NCBI RefSeq assembly: GCF_020085105.1
Contig: NC_058046.1
Coordinates: 13,295,175 to 13,359,174 of the forward strand
DNA: 64,000 nt
Direction of reading: 5' to 3'
Source: Siniperca chuatsi
Taxonomy: Eukaryota > Chordata > Actinopteri > Centrarchiformes > Sinipercidae
Of this stretch, positions 1-12,876 are shown piece by piece. The notes under the pieces are model-generated. The model was not told the DNA's origin and searched no databases. It saw only the letters and a program-made list of their open reading frames with translations. Both the position numbers and the translations under genes were made by a program. How positions within the stretch are numbered: the first letter of the stretch is position 1; every line of letters starts with the position of its first letter.

Positions 1-102
1 CATACAGTATGAGCTATATGATTCATCTTTCATAGTCTAGATATAATAATATAACACTACTAGACATGAAGTTTGACACTATGAGGAGAAAACATTGCTT
101 AC

Positions 103-2347
103 TTTCAATCTCCTTGATTTTCATCTCCCATGGAATGCAGGTAGTTTTGAAGTTTTCAAAGTCCCGCTGAAACTTCATCCATTTCTACAAAATGAATATA
201 ATTAAATAAAAATGCACAGTATATTCAATATAATTATTTGAATAATTAAATAAATAAATACTGATATCAAATCAGTCTATGATTCCTTACCTTGGTCATC
301 ATGACCTTGTATGCATAGAGTTTCCTGCCTTTCCCTTTCCCCAAAGCTCCCTCATATTTCTCCACAAACTCCTGAGACTCCCTATAAGGAAGAAGATGAT
401 TTGATTCAGAGTGAATTACAGCTCACATGCTGTATTACAGCTGATCCTGAGAACTCAGGGGATTTCAGGATCCTAATTCGAAGTGCGTTTCAATAATAAC
501 GCTGTGAGTGAATTTACCGCAAAGTCACAAGTTTCTTTTTCATTGGCCAGGGTTTTCCCCTCAGACCTTGGATCAGTTTCTTCCTTTCATCCACTGCCTC
601 CTTCAGCTTTTCCAGCTCCTCTGGTGACAGAGACTCTGGCCTCACCTCTTTCTCCTCCTTGTCCTCTACTTCTTTGTCATCTGCCTCACTTGTCTCCTGT
701 TCTGAACTGAGGCATAAAGGAGTAGTGTGTTTAATGTCTTTGCACGTTTCTTGTGTGAATGACACGATAGTTGTGAAAAATAAAGATAAGAGATAATACC
801 TTGTTTCCACTACTTTCTTGTGCTTTTTCTTCTTCACTTTCCTCTTTACTGTATGTTTACCTCCTTCCTCTTTGTTCTCTTCTTTTTTGGCACTTCCATG
901 TTTCTTTTTTCCCTTGGCATTTCTTTCTTCAGCTTCTCCCTCGTCCTGCTCGATTGTTCTTGTTTTTTCATTTTTGGTATTCTTCCTCGTTTTTGCCACC
1001 TTACCACTTTTTATTTTGGCCTTCCCCTCCTCGTCCCCCTCTCTTCCTTCTGCTTCTTTCTTTCTTCTCCTGCCCCTTTCTCTTTTCTCAGGCCTGGCTT
1101 GTAATTCCTCTTCCCCTTCTCTTGCTCTAGATGCTCCTTTTCTCCTCCTATTCCCCCTCTTCTTCTTCTCTCTACCACCATCCCTTCTTTTTCTTCTGTG
1201 TCTTTCCCTCTCATGTTCCTCTCCAAAAGTGGAAACATCATCCTCGTCAACTGTAGTAAAAACGTAGAAGCCGTTTATTCCATGTTGCAATAAGCTTTAA
1301 CATGCTGCACAGATTATTTACACTCACTCCCACTCACATCATTGATACTTCAGTGATGTCACTTTCTGTCTCTGTGCTATAAACCCAATTATCTTATCAC
1401 AGTATTGTGAAGATTGTAATTGTTCTCTACTCAATTAAATCATCTCCTTTTCTCTGTCACTGATACATTTTATATCCAGGTGTAATAATCCTGTGATAAT
1501 TGGGGACACGGGTCATGACATAGGGGCAAAAGGGAGTGTACATATTATACAGGACTGGGTATGGGGGAAAAAAACTGCAGTAGAAAGCCAGATGGGTACA
1601 TGGTAGCAGCAGAGACAGTGGCACTTCTGACCGAAGTGAAGGAACAACTGTTCAAAAACAAACAGCTCCCACATGATCCCAACACCAGGTACAGGATAAA
1701 TACATTAAAGACCATTAAGAAGTCAATACTCCTCGGCCTCTCTAATAATTTTGTTGAATTAGGACAATTCTTCATGATCACCTTACCAATAGAAATGGCC
1801 TGAACCATAGGAACCTTTAGTGATTAATGTAATAACATAAGAACCCACTCACCTGCAAATCCCAGTCCAATGTCAACTGTGGGAGAGAGAGAGACATTAG
1901 GATTGTAAACAAGGTGAGAAAACTCAACATTTTTGAGACTGTCCAACTTTTACTGTTCAACTGTTAACTTGGAGTACTTTAATATTTTACATTGTTATGA
2001 CGTCTAATTTCTGCTTCTGTCAGTTTACACCAAGTTATAAGAACTCACATCAGTACATTATGTCAACATGAGTTAATTTCTGCACTTGACTTTCAAATGT
2101 GATCAGTTGTAGTATTATTAAGTTGACTCATTGGTCATAGAATAAAGATGTTAAAACTTTTGTTGACATGTCTCCAGATATATGTTGGGATGTCCAATAT
2201 TGCAGTGCCTGCTACTTTAAGTGGGCAGGCAGTGACTGACGTGGATACCTATCTTCATCGTGGTTTGCACTGTTTTAATTTTCATGACAGAGATAAAGTC
2301 CATGTGACTCATCTGAGAAACATAACAAGACACATACCGGCCTCCAT
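103..2347 (-). CDS. tmc2: Transmembrane channel-like protein 2, N-terminal part (gene runs off left edge)
   Basis: TMC1/TMC2 are pore-forming subunits of the hair-cell mechanotransduction channel. Proposed coding exons in transcript order are 2347-2338, 1876-1853, 1250-800, 706-518, 381-291 and 184-103; phases agree at every junction, giving about 282 residues. The last four are well supported. They encode a very Lys/Arg/Glu-rich cytoplasmic head, then the conserved TMC block with [24 protein letters not shown] and [13 protein letters not shown]. This block resembles recalled TMC2 ([13 protein letters not shown]) more than TMC1, so I call tmc2; tmc1 remains possible. The first two exons rest only on splice sites and phase (start [16 protein letters not shown]). 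The membrane segments lie off the left edge. The 93-nt intron 707-799 is open in frame. Confidence 0.82.
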
Positions 2348-2811
2348 CACGTAACATTCTTCAACTTAGAAAATAGATGGCTTTTTTGGAGAATTATGTC
2401 CAAATATAATGCATGGTGGGAAGAATATGCTAATAAGCTAACCATGTTTTTAAATAACTAAATTTGATGAGTCAGGTGAACAATGAGTTGGACATTCAGT
2501 CGACTCATTTTAAGTTAAAAGACTGGACTCATAATTAAAAGTTCAGAAAGTGATAATGACACAATTTAAGTTGACCTGACTTAAAACTGACAAACTTGTC
2601 TAATTACACTGAAGTATTCATAAAAGAAGAGTTTATTCAATAAAAGTGAGGATGAGATTTCACAGTGCAGAGAAGTATGTTATGAAGTAAATATGAAGTA
2701 AACTACAAAAGAAAGAAGTAAACAAAACGTCCTCACTTTATCAGGACTCGCTCACTTTTGTTGAAATAAGATACTGGCTTGGTTTTCTGGCACAACTTCA
2801 GTTTTTTCAGA

Positions 2812-2890
2812 ATCAGAATCAAATCAGAATCAGAAATACTTTATTGATCCCCGTAGGGAAACTCTGTTACAGTAGCTTGCCTTTACGTCA
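2812..2890 (-). mobile_element. Non-LTR retrotransposon 3' tail fragment
   Basis: On the minus strand it reads as the typical fish LINE 3' end: a CCC-rich stretch, ATCAATAAAGTATTTCTG, then an imperfect GATTCT tandem tail. Only the tail is recognisable; the AT-rich sequence to about 2990 may belong to it. The family (Rex1/L2-like) is inferred from memory of fish repeats. Confidence 0.6.
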
Positions 2891-4242
2891 GTGCACACAG
2901 GAGAAAGTACTAGAAAACAATATGATACACTATAAAACACTATAAAACAGGTCAGAAAATAAATTAAGTATCTTTTTTTTTATTAAGTATTTCTTTAAAT
3001 GCTGAAAAATGACGTCAAAGTCTGACCAGCTTGTAATCGTAGAATATAGAAAGAATATAAACTGGCATTTTTACAGTATTGTAGCTAAATGAGCACCATC
3101 ATTTAAAGCTCTTTCTGAAAAAGCGCTATGATAGGAAACATTTGTGTTATTGATTTTTTTCTCTTCTTTTATTAATTCCTACTTTATTGTTCTTTTCTTC
3201 TTCTGAGGTCTCATGTTTATCATGTTTTTTTCAGGTCAAGTATATACAGTAATTCCTCTACAACATAACCAACCCCTTCCACCTCTGATAACCTCAGCTT
3301 TATAAATCCAGTCTCTTTGTTATATATTTAATACAACTTTGACCCCTTTTCACTGGAAGAGCTTATCCTACCGAATTGTTTGCCTGGCACTATTGTCCTG
3401 CAGTAAAGGGGAATAAAGAGGAAAACAAAGAGGACCACTGATAAATTGAACATATATTTATGTAGTCAGCCCATTGATGTGTGTCCTTAGTGTAACTGGA
3501 GTGGCCAGCACACAGGTCATTACGGCTGTGTGCAGCAGAGGGGCACAAAAGAGGCAAACAATAGCCTAATGAAGGGAGACAGGGTGGCTAAGCCCACAAG
3601 GACGGGGGAGACAGACGAGGGCCAAAGGCCAGTGGATAAATATGTTTGAGCTGGTCGATGGGTGGCCTATTATTGATGATTAAAACCAGAAATCCAGTAT
3701 TAATAGCTGTACTGTTTTTACTTGTCTGTTCTATTCACATTACGGAAGTTAAGGCTTTTCAAATTCAAAATATGGATATTTTTCCCCCAACATAGGTTAA
3801 AATCAGTTATCACAACTATATCATAAACGCACCACAAACACAGAGACCAAAGGGCCTTGCTTTATTTAAATAATCATTATCATATAATCATAATAATCAT
3901 ATTTTCTCCTCATGACCATGTTGACATGACAACTAAAAATTTAAGATAATTTACAGCAGATTATTGCAAGTACATCTATCAGACTTTCATCTCCACGGGC
4001 ACAAAGAATGAATGTCCTCTATTAACAAAACTCCTGCGTCATGTGAAAACCAGAATAGCAATTTGGTCTTACTGTCATTTTCAGAGGTGATCAGACTGTC
4101 TCGAGGCATCTTCCTGTCATGGTCCTGTACCCCCTGTGCATATGTGAGGTGGAAATGAAGGTTTCAATGGTCTCTCTCTTCCTCCTGCATCTTTACGGGG
4201 AAGGATGCCGTTTATCCAAGCCACACACTGCCATGGGAATGA

Positions 4243-4244
<2 letters not shown>

Positions 4245-4290
<46 letters not shown>
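4245..4290. repeat. (TG)n microsatellite
   Basis: About 23 uninterrupted TG units, followed by CACGCG and a second short TG run to about 4311. Open frames through it are repeat artefacts. Confidence 0.97.
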
Positions 4291-4291
<1 letters not shown>

Positions 4292-5225
4292 ACGCGTGAG
4301 TGTGTGTGTGTTGAGGGACTGGTACATGATGAGCAGCTCGCATGAGAAGTTTACCTTTTTCTCGCCACCCATCGACCCGAAACAGGGACAATGACAACAT
4401 GGAAACCCTAGAGCCACGCAATTTCACTAGCGATAAATTATTCAGAACACTTATGACTGCCTTTATGCAGCTGTGTGTATATTTGTGAATGTTTGAGTGT
4501 GTGTGTGCTTAAAAGATCCTGTAAAAGACAAAAATGTGAGGGTTATGAGAGCAGCAGGCCTAAGCCATGGTCATGACTCTTTGAGAGACTGTTTTCACTG
4601 CATCAACAGATGACTCTGCTGTTAGGGTTCACTGAGAAGTGACATTCAAAAATCACATTCACCTCATGTAGCTGAATGTCCTGTACAGATGGCTTCCTGA
4701 TTTTTCACATACCCCTCTCTATTTTCCTTCTGTCCCCACGCACTGGCCCTTGACACACATCCTCCTCATTTGTGAATGAGCCCCTATGGCTAAAAGTAGC
4801 AGCATTCATCTATGTAAAGCACCAGTAAAGAAGTAAATCAAATGGGACTGTGGAATCCATCCCTGGCCAACTATTTCTTTAAACACACTTTTCATTTTTC
4901 TTTGAGTATGGTGTCTTACAGGTTTGTGTAAAAAATAACTATAGCACCAGTCAGTCTGTTAACTGGGCTCTTATTTCCCAAGTAATGGTAAATATTTATC
5001 TGTGAGTTGTGCAGATGTTTCTGGTTACAAAACCATTTATATTATGAAGCTAAAATAAAGGCCAAATCTGACATTTCACAGTGTGTTAGGTTTTGATCCT
5101 GGCTGGTGAAGAATATGAAATGAATCACAGATATTGTCTCAGTCTTGTGCGTCTGTGTAGGTTTCTGGACTAATTCAGCCATTGGACGCATCTGAATGTG
5201 TGTGTGCTTGCATGATAGTTTTGAG

Positions 5226-5405
5226 GTGAAAAGAATTTGTCACATTAGGGAGACTCACCTCCCATTTAGGGATGAAAAGTTTGTCCTGACAAAGTAAACT
5301 ATTACATTCTAGGGTTAAGACGTGGGTTAGTGTAAGGGTTGGGGTTAGGTATGCAGTGTACTTTTCACTTAGGAGGACTTACATTAATTCCTTGGAGACT
5401 TACAC
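5226..5405. repeat. Diverged fish interspersed repeat with GGTTAG-rich core
   Basis: It has a GGGTTAAG/GGGTTAGT/GGGGTTAGG core flanked by short GGAGACT and AGGAGGACT motifs. It resembles, more weakly, the element at 11,827-12,060. It is degenerate and has no coding capacity. Confidence 0.4.
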
Positions 5406-8400
5406 CAACCTTAACTAGTTTCTCCTGTGGTTTGTGGAGAACTAAGAGTTTGACAAACATGCGAAAATGTAATGTTTACATTTGAGAAGCCTATGTGCGC
5501 GCAGAGCAAGCCTTGGGACCATGTGAAGCATCAGGATTAATGTAGAATGAAAATTATGGAAATTTTCACTATAAAAAATGGTGTCATACTGACATGGCTA
5601 AAAAATGAGGCAAACGTACTGTAGAGGGTGGTGTTGCTCTGTATTGGAATGTGTAGGAAGAGACACTTCTGCCTTGGTAAAGAAATTTTTTTATCTTGAA
5701 CTGACTTGTTTTCTGTATGTGTGTCTGTATCTCACAGATATGTAAGTTTGTGTACAATTCGTGTGTGATATGGGGGCATGGAGAGTAGGAGAGATATCAG
5801 TTTCTTCTTGCTAAAGTTAGCTGTGGCTACGAGGAAATCATTGAAGAGAGAGGTGAGGGAGGTTGTCAAGGCCACTTGAGCAGAGGGTGGCATCAAAACA
5901 AACTGCAAGATGCATCTGACTGTAAATGGATACATCACTGCAGTACAGCTAAAACGATTATCGAGGGAATACATTACAGAGTACCAAACTGTATACAAGG
6001 TTTCATGGTTGTTCAGGATACTTAATAAAAAGAAGCAAAAGGAGTTCATTCCTGTCATAAAACTGATACTGATAAAATTGGGTACCACACATATTATTTG
6101 ATATTAAAGGGTTGATCCATGCAAATAATAAGAATGATACAAACTTACCTCCTGTGGTATCTAGCCATGCAGATTGTTTTGGTTTATTTTGTCCAAGTTT
6201 TGTGAAGTCTTTCTGAGATTTCTGCCTCCATACCCAAAACTATGGGATGGAATTGTGTTTGGGGTGCTCACAGCATTAAACAATGTGTTTTTCCAGAAAC
6301 AATGTCCCAGTTACTCAGGATAATTCACAGACCTCATTGGAACAACTTTCTAACAAAGAAATAGGCCCTGGACAAATGAATCCAAAACCATCTGCATGGT
6401 GAGAAAATTGTTTTATTCTTTTTAAATTTGGATGAACACACCCTTTAAGGAGAAGGATTTGTACAAGTGATGTGACCTTATGGGCACATGCAATATTTTA
6501 ATACACACCTTTCTGTCACATTATGTGAACTTGAGAATGTGCATTATATGGTACTTATTTGCAACATGTGTAATGCCTTTAAAGTCATGCCTTTTTAAGG
6601 TTTATGAACAGAACAGGGAATCAGAATGGGACATATTCGTGGAAAAAAGAGGATTATAGCAATCACAAAGTATATTGCTCAAAGGTTTAAAATAACCTTC
6701 TTTATGGAGAGTAAAAAAGAGATCATGAAATCTTATCAAAGGTTCATATGTGTGTGTGAGGAAATGATAGGAGTGTGTCACTGTACATTCACAGCACAGT
6801 TTGTTGTTTTTTTGTTAGGTGAAACACTAAAAGCACTTGTAGCTTATCACTGTACAGGCATTAGACCGTGATTCATCTCACAGTCTGTGTGGTAAAAGGG
6901 TAGTGAGTCCTGCAAAGTGCCTGCATGTACTGAGTTAAGCAGCAGCTCTATAACAGATGTCACAAGCTCCCTGCCCTCCAATGCAGGTTAGAGAGGCAGG
7001 AAAAACAACACTGACTCGGAGGAAGCCTGACTATTGAGGTCTAAGGCATTGTACTGTACCTTGCTAAAAATAACTGTGAGGAGTTAATAGGGAAAAATCC
7101 TTTATCAGAAGGGTTTGGGGTTATCATAAGCAATCTACAAAGTTGAGGAAATTTCTTCAAAACAAAGTTAGCAGTTCTTTGCAGCTGGTCAGAGTAGGTT
7201 AAAAGTCTGTTTCCTTTAGTGCCCCGTAACAGTCAAAAACAAATGCACAAACACTGCCGGTATGACCGATTCTTTCTCTGCCGATAACGATCAACCCGTG
7301 AACTTTGTATAGCAATAAAGTCTCTTCAGCTCCACAACTGTTGACACTAAATGTAAAGCAGCAGGGAGTTGTGGCTCTGAGGGCAAAACTTGTGTTGTTT
7401 TTGTCAGAGAGAGAGAAGGGAGCTGAGAGGGGGGTGCAGGTTAATCAGGTGTGACTCAGCCTATAAACACATTTTTGCCGAAGGGATTCAAAATGAGACA
7501 AACATGGCATACAGAGTCTTGTCATTGAAGACGTCCAAAGCACACAGTATCATGTGTAGTTTCAATGTGATACAGATTGTTTACCAAGAAGACTGTCTGG
7601 GATGATTGAGAGGTTAGACTTGTTTTTCACTATAGAGAGACTATAGAAAACAGACTACTTTGTATTGTACTACTGGTGTTGGAATTTCTTCCTAGTTTAA
7701 TACCAAGTCATTACAACATCCACTGAGGGGAAAAATTAAATTAAATAGTCACAAATTGGAACATTATTCCATCAGAAACCCACTTGTCTTTATTTCGAAA
7801 CGTAGCCCTTGCCCAGCTGGATTCCTTGTTTTCCCCTTCACCTAAATTCCTTCTTCCTGTTTCTGGGTGTTTCTGCGGAGGAGAACTGACTGTTGTCCCA
7901 GTATGGAAGTAGAGGAAGAAAGACTACTTTTCAGGAAGGACATTTCGGCCCCTTAACATATCAAGATATCAAGAACGAGAGAGAAAATGAGATAAAGAGA
8001 TGGTTTACATAGATGGAAGAGGGGAAGTGTGTTGCTCAATTTTGTAGACCGTGTTCATGGCACAGCTACAGTGTGAGTGAGAGAGAAAAAGGGAGCATGG
8101 TAAGTATGCGTGAGTAAAACAGCGTCATCAAGCAGGGAGTGTTGTTAGGGGCGGGACTTGGCCGCTGCAATTGACAGATTAAAGCGGTGGAGGCGTGACT
8201 TGTCCTTGCAGACAGAGAAGCACGTGGCCAGGCCCGTCTGCACGAGGGAGCAGCAACAAAGACCAGCCAGTCTGGGGAACAGAACAGAACACAGGACATA
8301 TGCTGCACACACATGTACACACACACTCTCTCTTTCACACGCACACGCACTCACATGCAGGGGTTCACATTTGCTCACCTCACGCAGGCATGCAGTTGTA

Positions 8401-10945
8401 CATAGACTCTCATATATCAGCTGCAAAGGACAAACCCACACAGAGCAGCATGTAAATGGCAACAAATCTTTCTACAGCAATATGAACACATTGTTATATG
8501 CATATGCACCACATTTTTGCAACTTTTCATAAGAGCCACACTTGAACACACACACACACACAAACACTATGGTATTCCAACAATCATCCAGATACCCATG
8601 TACGGTGACGTTTGTGCGAAGAAGGGAGGAGAAAGGAAGAAGGGTAAGTTTAGAAAGTATGTGAAGTGGTGTGTGTTGGGAAAGTTTGGGGGTAGTCCTC
8701 CCTGGTCAGAAATAACAAGAAACACATTCATGAGAGATGCAGAGGAGTTGTGTAGCAGCACAAGTGAGGGACTGAATGGTCAGTAGGTGCTGTATCAGTA
8801 GATCACATTCATTTGATCTTGATTTTGGTTGATCTTTCTCTCTCTCTTCATCTCTCTATTTTATATCACATACATTTCTTTCAGAATACCTAATATCTTG
8901 CTTCTTGATGCTTTTGCACATACAGTATGTGACCCCAGTGTATTCTACCTCACATGTTTCCTCCAGTGCTTCACTAAGTGTTTCCTCAACAATTATAGCA
9001 ACAATAGTGTACTGAAAGTAGCGAGGATTTATAACAAAGCTGCCCCTGATCTCCCCAGAAACAAACAGGCACCCTCTGTTCATGAAATGTTTCTCTTTAC
9101 TTATGTTAACACACACACACACACGGTCACTCCCTTCATGAGGGGGACAGAGCAGGGTGGGGGATCAAGTTTTGAAGCAATAGTTTTAGTCAACCTCAGT
9201 GCAGAGCTTATCAAGCCCCACACACAGCTTATGTAAATGGATAAGCTGCCATGTCCACCACTAGCCCTTTTATCAACAGTGTCTCACCACACCGACGCCA
9301 GACACAGGCAGGCTGTGCCTCTGTGTGTGTGTGTGTGTGTGTGTCGGGCAGGTCAATATCTGCCTAGTAACTACAGACAGGCTGTTCTAGATTCTCATAA
9401 GTAATCCTCACACCCACGTACACACACACACACACACCCAGACTGAAACACAACCAAAAGCATAGCTGCAAATTGTATGCATCTGTTGTCATGGCAACAT
9501 TGTCACTTTCAGCTCCTCATGTGTGCACGTCATGGTCGGGAAAAAGAATTGTTAGCTTCAACACAACCACCAGCGAGCGCCGTTATACCTAACCACCCAC
9601 ACGCAAACACTCAGTGGTACCAAAACCTACACACACACACACAGAAGCTAAGCTATGACAGCGAGGGGGATGGGTAATGATACTCGACACCTCCCACTCT
9701 CTCCTCAGCTGCCCCCCTCCTCTCACTGAAACCCATGAACCTTCACATACTAAACAGACATACATTTCACATACACATGCTCCCTCTTTTCTGCTCCATG
9801 AAGGGCTGCGTCAACACAACACTCACACACAAAGACCTCAGTGTAAAACACAAACCAGATTTCCCCTTGCCTTCCCCCAACATCCCTGTGCCTTCTTTAC
9901 TCACATATGAAAAGCTTATGTCTGTACAATAAGGGAACTACTATTACTACTGTGTATGATACATGGAGGCTGACTTGCATAAAAAAGCCACATGATGAGT
10001 TTTTTCACATTTGACTCACCATTCTGTGAGCCAGACATGAAATCTAAACCGTGACATTTAGTAGTTCATCATTTGATTATATTTTTTGATTACACTGTGA
10101 CTTTAATCAGTGAATAATGTTCCCTGGTTTTTGAGGACCCTACCCTGATACACTGGGTGTAAATTGTATGCAAATTAACCCACTGTCATCAGAGCAAGTC
10201 TTTCTGAAAAGCCTAGAAAGAAAAGCAGAAGACAACATTAAAATCATGTGATATCGAATGAATTACTGAAAATTACAAGTGTGAATGTGTTGCTCAAGCC
10301 CTTGAGTTAATGATGACTCCCCTTCTTTTTCTTTTATCCACTCCACATGGTAACAGAACTACTGTAGAGCTTGTAAATTACTCAGATAACCACTGGCCAT
10401 CCAACAGTTATCAGATAATATATCACCAGCTGGCTTTTAGTTATCAGAGCTTGTTGTCAAGCAAAATATTCCCTGAGTATTGCTGCTGATCAATGATCAG
10501 GTCTCCTCAACTCTCTTACTGTTTGTGAGAAGAGAGTTCAAACTTTTCTAAACTCATGAGTCTTTTTTAAATGTTTTATTTATGTGGGACTCGGGTCACA
10601 TTTACAAGTTACACGTCTTTCTTAAAAATAAACAAATAATTCTATAAATAAATAAATACGCAGAATGCTAGATGTCTTTGATGAATACGCAGTATGCTAG
10701 GGCTAAAAAATATATTTATGTGATTTATAATTAAGTTTCTGTCAGCCCTCTTTTTTTGGCAAATTGGTTCGAGAATGTTTGTTTAAAAACTTGTTTTTCT
10801 ATGTTTCAGGCTATACTGTAGAAATAGACATTAACAACATGTCCTCTGTTAATTTATATATATTTTTAATATATATGTTTTGTTACAAGGACAACATGAG
10901 GCCAAGTAATAATGAAACCAATGTTCTCTGTGTAAGTAAACATAT

Positions 10946-10948
<3 letters not shown>

Positions 10949-11034
<86 letters not shown>
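10949..11034. repeat. (TG)n microsatellite, about 43 units
   Basis: An uninterrupted TG tract of about 86 bp in intergenic DNA. It makes spurious Cys-Val and Thr-His open frames on the two strands. Confidence 0.97.
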
Positions 11035-11037
<3 letters not shown>

Positions 11038-11780
11038 TCCCCTTAAGAAAGGTAGGGGAAGATCAGCAGCAGCACCTACTTTTATTTTCACTTGCTACAC
11101 CTTTTTCCAGTTTCCATGTGAATTCTGGTTTGAACTGGAGCAAACAGATTGTACTAGCCTTCTAAGTTTCCAAGAATCCTCTCAGTGATAGATGACAGCA
11201 TGTTCCCTCAAACTCACACACACACACAAACGCCACACAGCCCTACCCCAAGTGTTTGTTTTCTGCTCAGCGTGGCCTGTAGTGCCTGGAGATGTGTCTG
11301 ACGTTATACTGACAAGATGGGGGAATATGTTGGGACTTGTTAGACCTGCAGGGCAAACTATATGCTATACAGCACACATGACACACTGCAAGTGAGTGGA
11401 AGCAATGTGTTTCCATATTTCACAAAAACATGACCAGTAGGTGATGTGCTCTTGTGGCTGTTGGTGTTCAAAACAGCAGGCTAAAGTAAAACTTGATAGA
11501 ACAAAAGAAACCACATGACTGGTTTGATGTTAGAATGTCAGTGGCTGATACTGTATATCATCAGTATCATGATCTGGCTTGCACTAGAAATATGTTTACC
11601 GCCAGGGATGTAGACTAAATGTTAGAAATACTGAGGCCAGGAGTCCAAAAGTCCCCCAGTTCAATCCCATTTTTTCCCAGTTTAAGAAATGTTCTTTTCC
11701 CACTTTTCCCCATTTTCTACCAGATGTACATCCTGAAAGTAAGTCTCCCACAAGACATGTTTACACTCTCAACGTCAACA

Positions 11781-11783
<3 letters not shown>

Positions 11784-11816
<33 letters not shown>

Positions 11817-12060
11817 CTTGTGCATCTATCTTTGTGAGGACCAATACGAGTTATCGACCTTTAAACATATTTTTCCAAAATGAAGACATGGCCTTTCTCA
11901 CTTGATCTTAAAAGAGCCATTTGAGTGTCAGCATTTTGTTGTGGGATTAGGGTTAGAATTATGTTTGGGTTCAGTTTAGGGTAAGGGGTGGGCATGTAGA
12001 TGTTTTAGTTAAGGTTAAGATTAGGGGCTAGGGGCTAAGTAATGCATTATGTAAATGAGG
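11784..12060. repeat. Fish interspersed repeat (TG tract, TTTGTGAGGACC head, GGTTAG-rich core)
   Basis: A TG tract (11,784-11,814) leads into TTTGTGAGGACCAA and a body with GGGATTAGGGTTAG. It ends in GGGGCTAGGGGCTAAGTAAT and ATTATGTAAATGAGGGTA. This layout matches a common teleost noncoding repeat known to me by its sequence. It is flanked by a direct duplication (11,755-11,785 and 12,143-12,180). Confidence 0.55.
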
Positions 12061-12540
12061 GTAGGTGGATATACCTAAAGTATTGAAATCAAATGTTGTG
12101 GTATCTACTGTTTGGCTCTTGTCTGTTGTTACCTCCCAGAAAACATGTTTACACTCTCAATGTCAACACAACAAGTGTGTGAGTGTGGGGGTGGGGGGGC
12201 AGCCTAGTGTGTTCTCCCATAACAAACGGCTTGTGTATCTTCTAGTTGTAAACTGCACTTGTTTTGTTCCTCTGACATATATAATCATACTAGGTGGCAG
12301 GAGGGGATAGGTTGTTTTACCCACAAAATAGCGCCCTCTCACAGATATCCTGTGGAATCGTGTACAAAGAGGAATTCCCAGGAGATTATCCTCTTAATCA
12401 TACGTTTTTTCTCATTTTAGTCATGTCAGCACCACTATTCATGTATCCATTCATTTAGGTGGATTACTCAATAAAAAGATTCGTGGCCTTGTAGGAGGAT
12501 GACGAATAGATGTGTAATAACAATAACGCAACACCCCCGC

Positions 12541-12876
12541 CCCCCACCGTCTCACAGACCTGTACTCAGCGCTCGGGGCTCCGCGAGCAGCCAATGGCGA
12601 CATGTTGTTTAACTCGTGACATCATCCGCCACTCCTCTTACTAAAGAAGGAAACAAACATCCATCCAGAAGGGACGGGAGAGAGAAAGAAAGAGAGGTAG
12701 GAGGGCGAGGAAGGGAAAATTAAACCTGTCTGACACGGAGGACAACGCCACAGAAACACAGCTAGATAGAGAAAAGGACGTTACCAGGACCTGAAACCCT
12801 CGACCTTTTTTCTTCTGCCAAGACAAACGGCCTCTTTCTCCGTCGTCTCGCGAGAAACTTCATCGATTTTTAGCAG
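12541..12876 (+). promoter_or_regulatory. zfand5: zfand5 promoter and noncoding first exon
   Basis: This is a GC/CpG-richer island than its surroundings. A CCAAT box in AGCCAATGGCG context lies at 12,591-12,595. The palindrome TCTCGCGAGA lies at 12,846-12,855. A donor (AGCAG|GTGATG) follows position 12,876, consistent with a 5' UTR exon spliced to 16,153. The transcription start, perhaps 12,620-12,660, is a guess. Confidence 0.65.

Larger units (their letters stand above)
2348..12560. other. Intergenic, gene-free stretch between tmc2 and zfand5
   Basis: About 10 kb between the divergent tmc2 and zfand5 genes. It contains AT-rich unique sequence, many CA/TG tracts and a few interspersed repeats, listed separately. 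Open frames here are short, lack recognisable domains and often read through dinucleotide repeats. Conserved enhancers could be present but cannot be judged without alignment. Confidence 0.7.

Noticed and set aside
818-1267. Long Phe/Ser/Leu-rich plus-strand open frames
   Set aside because: They are antisense to the Lys/Glu-rich tmc2 exon; purine-rich coding sequence automatically gives such frames on the other strand.
10764-11165. Cys-Val and Thr-His repeat proteins (also near 4.2, 36.7 and 62.8 kb)
   Set aside because: They are translations of dinucleotide microsatellites, not genes.
11947-12040. Telomere-like GGGTTAG units
   Set aside because: They are irregular and part of a dispersed fish repeat, also seen weakly at 5.3 kb; not an interstitial telomere array.
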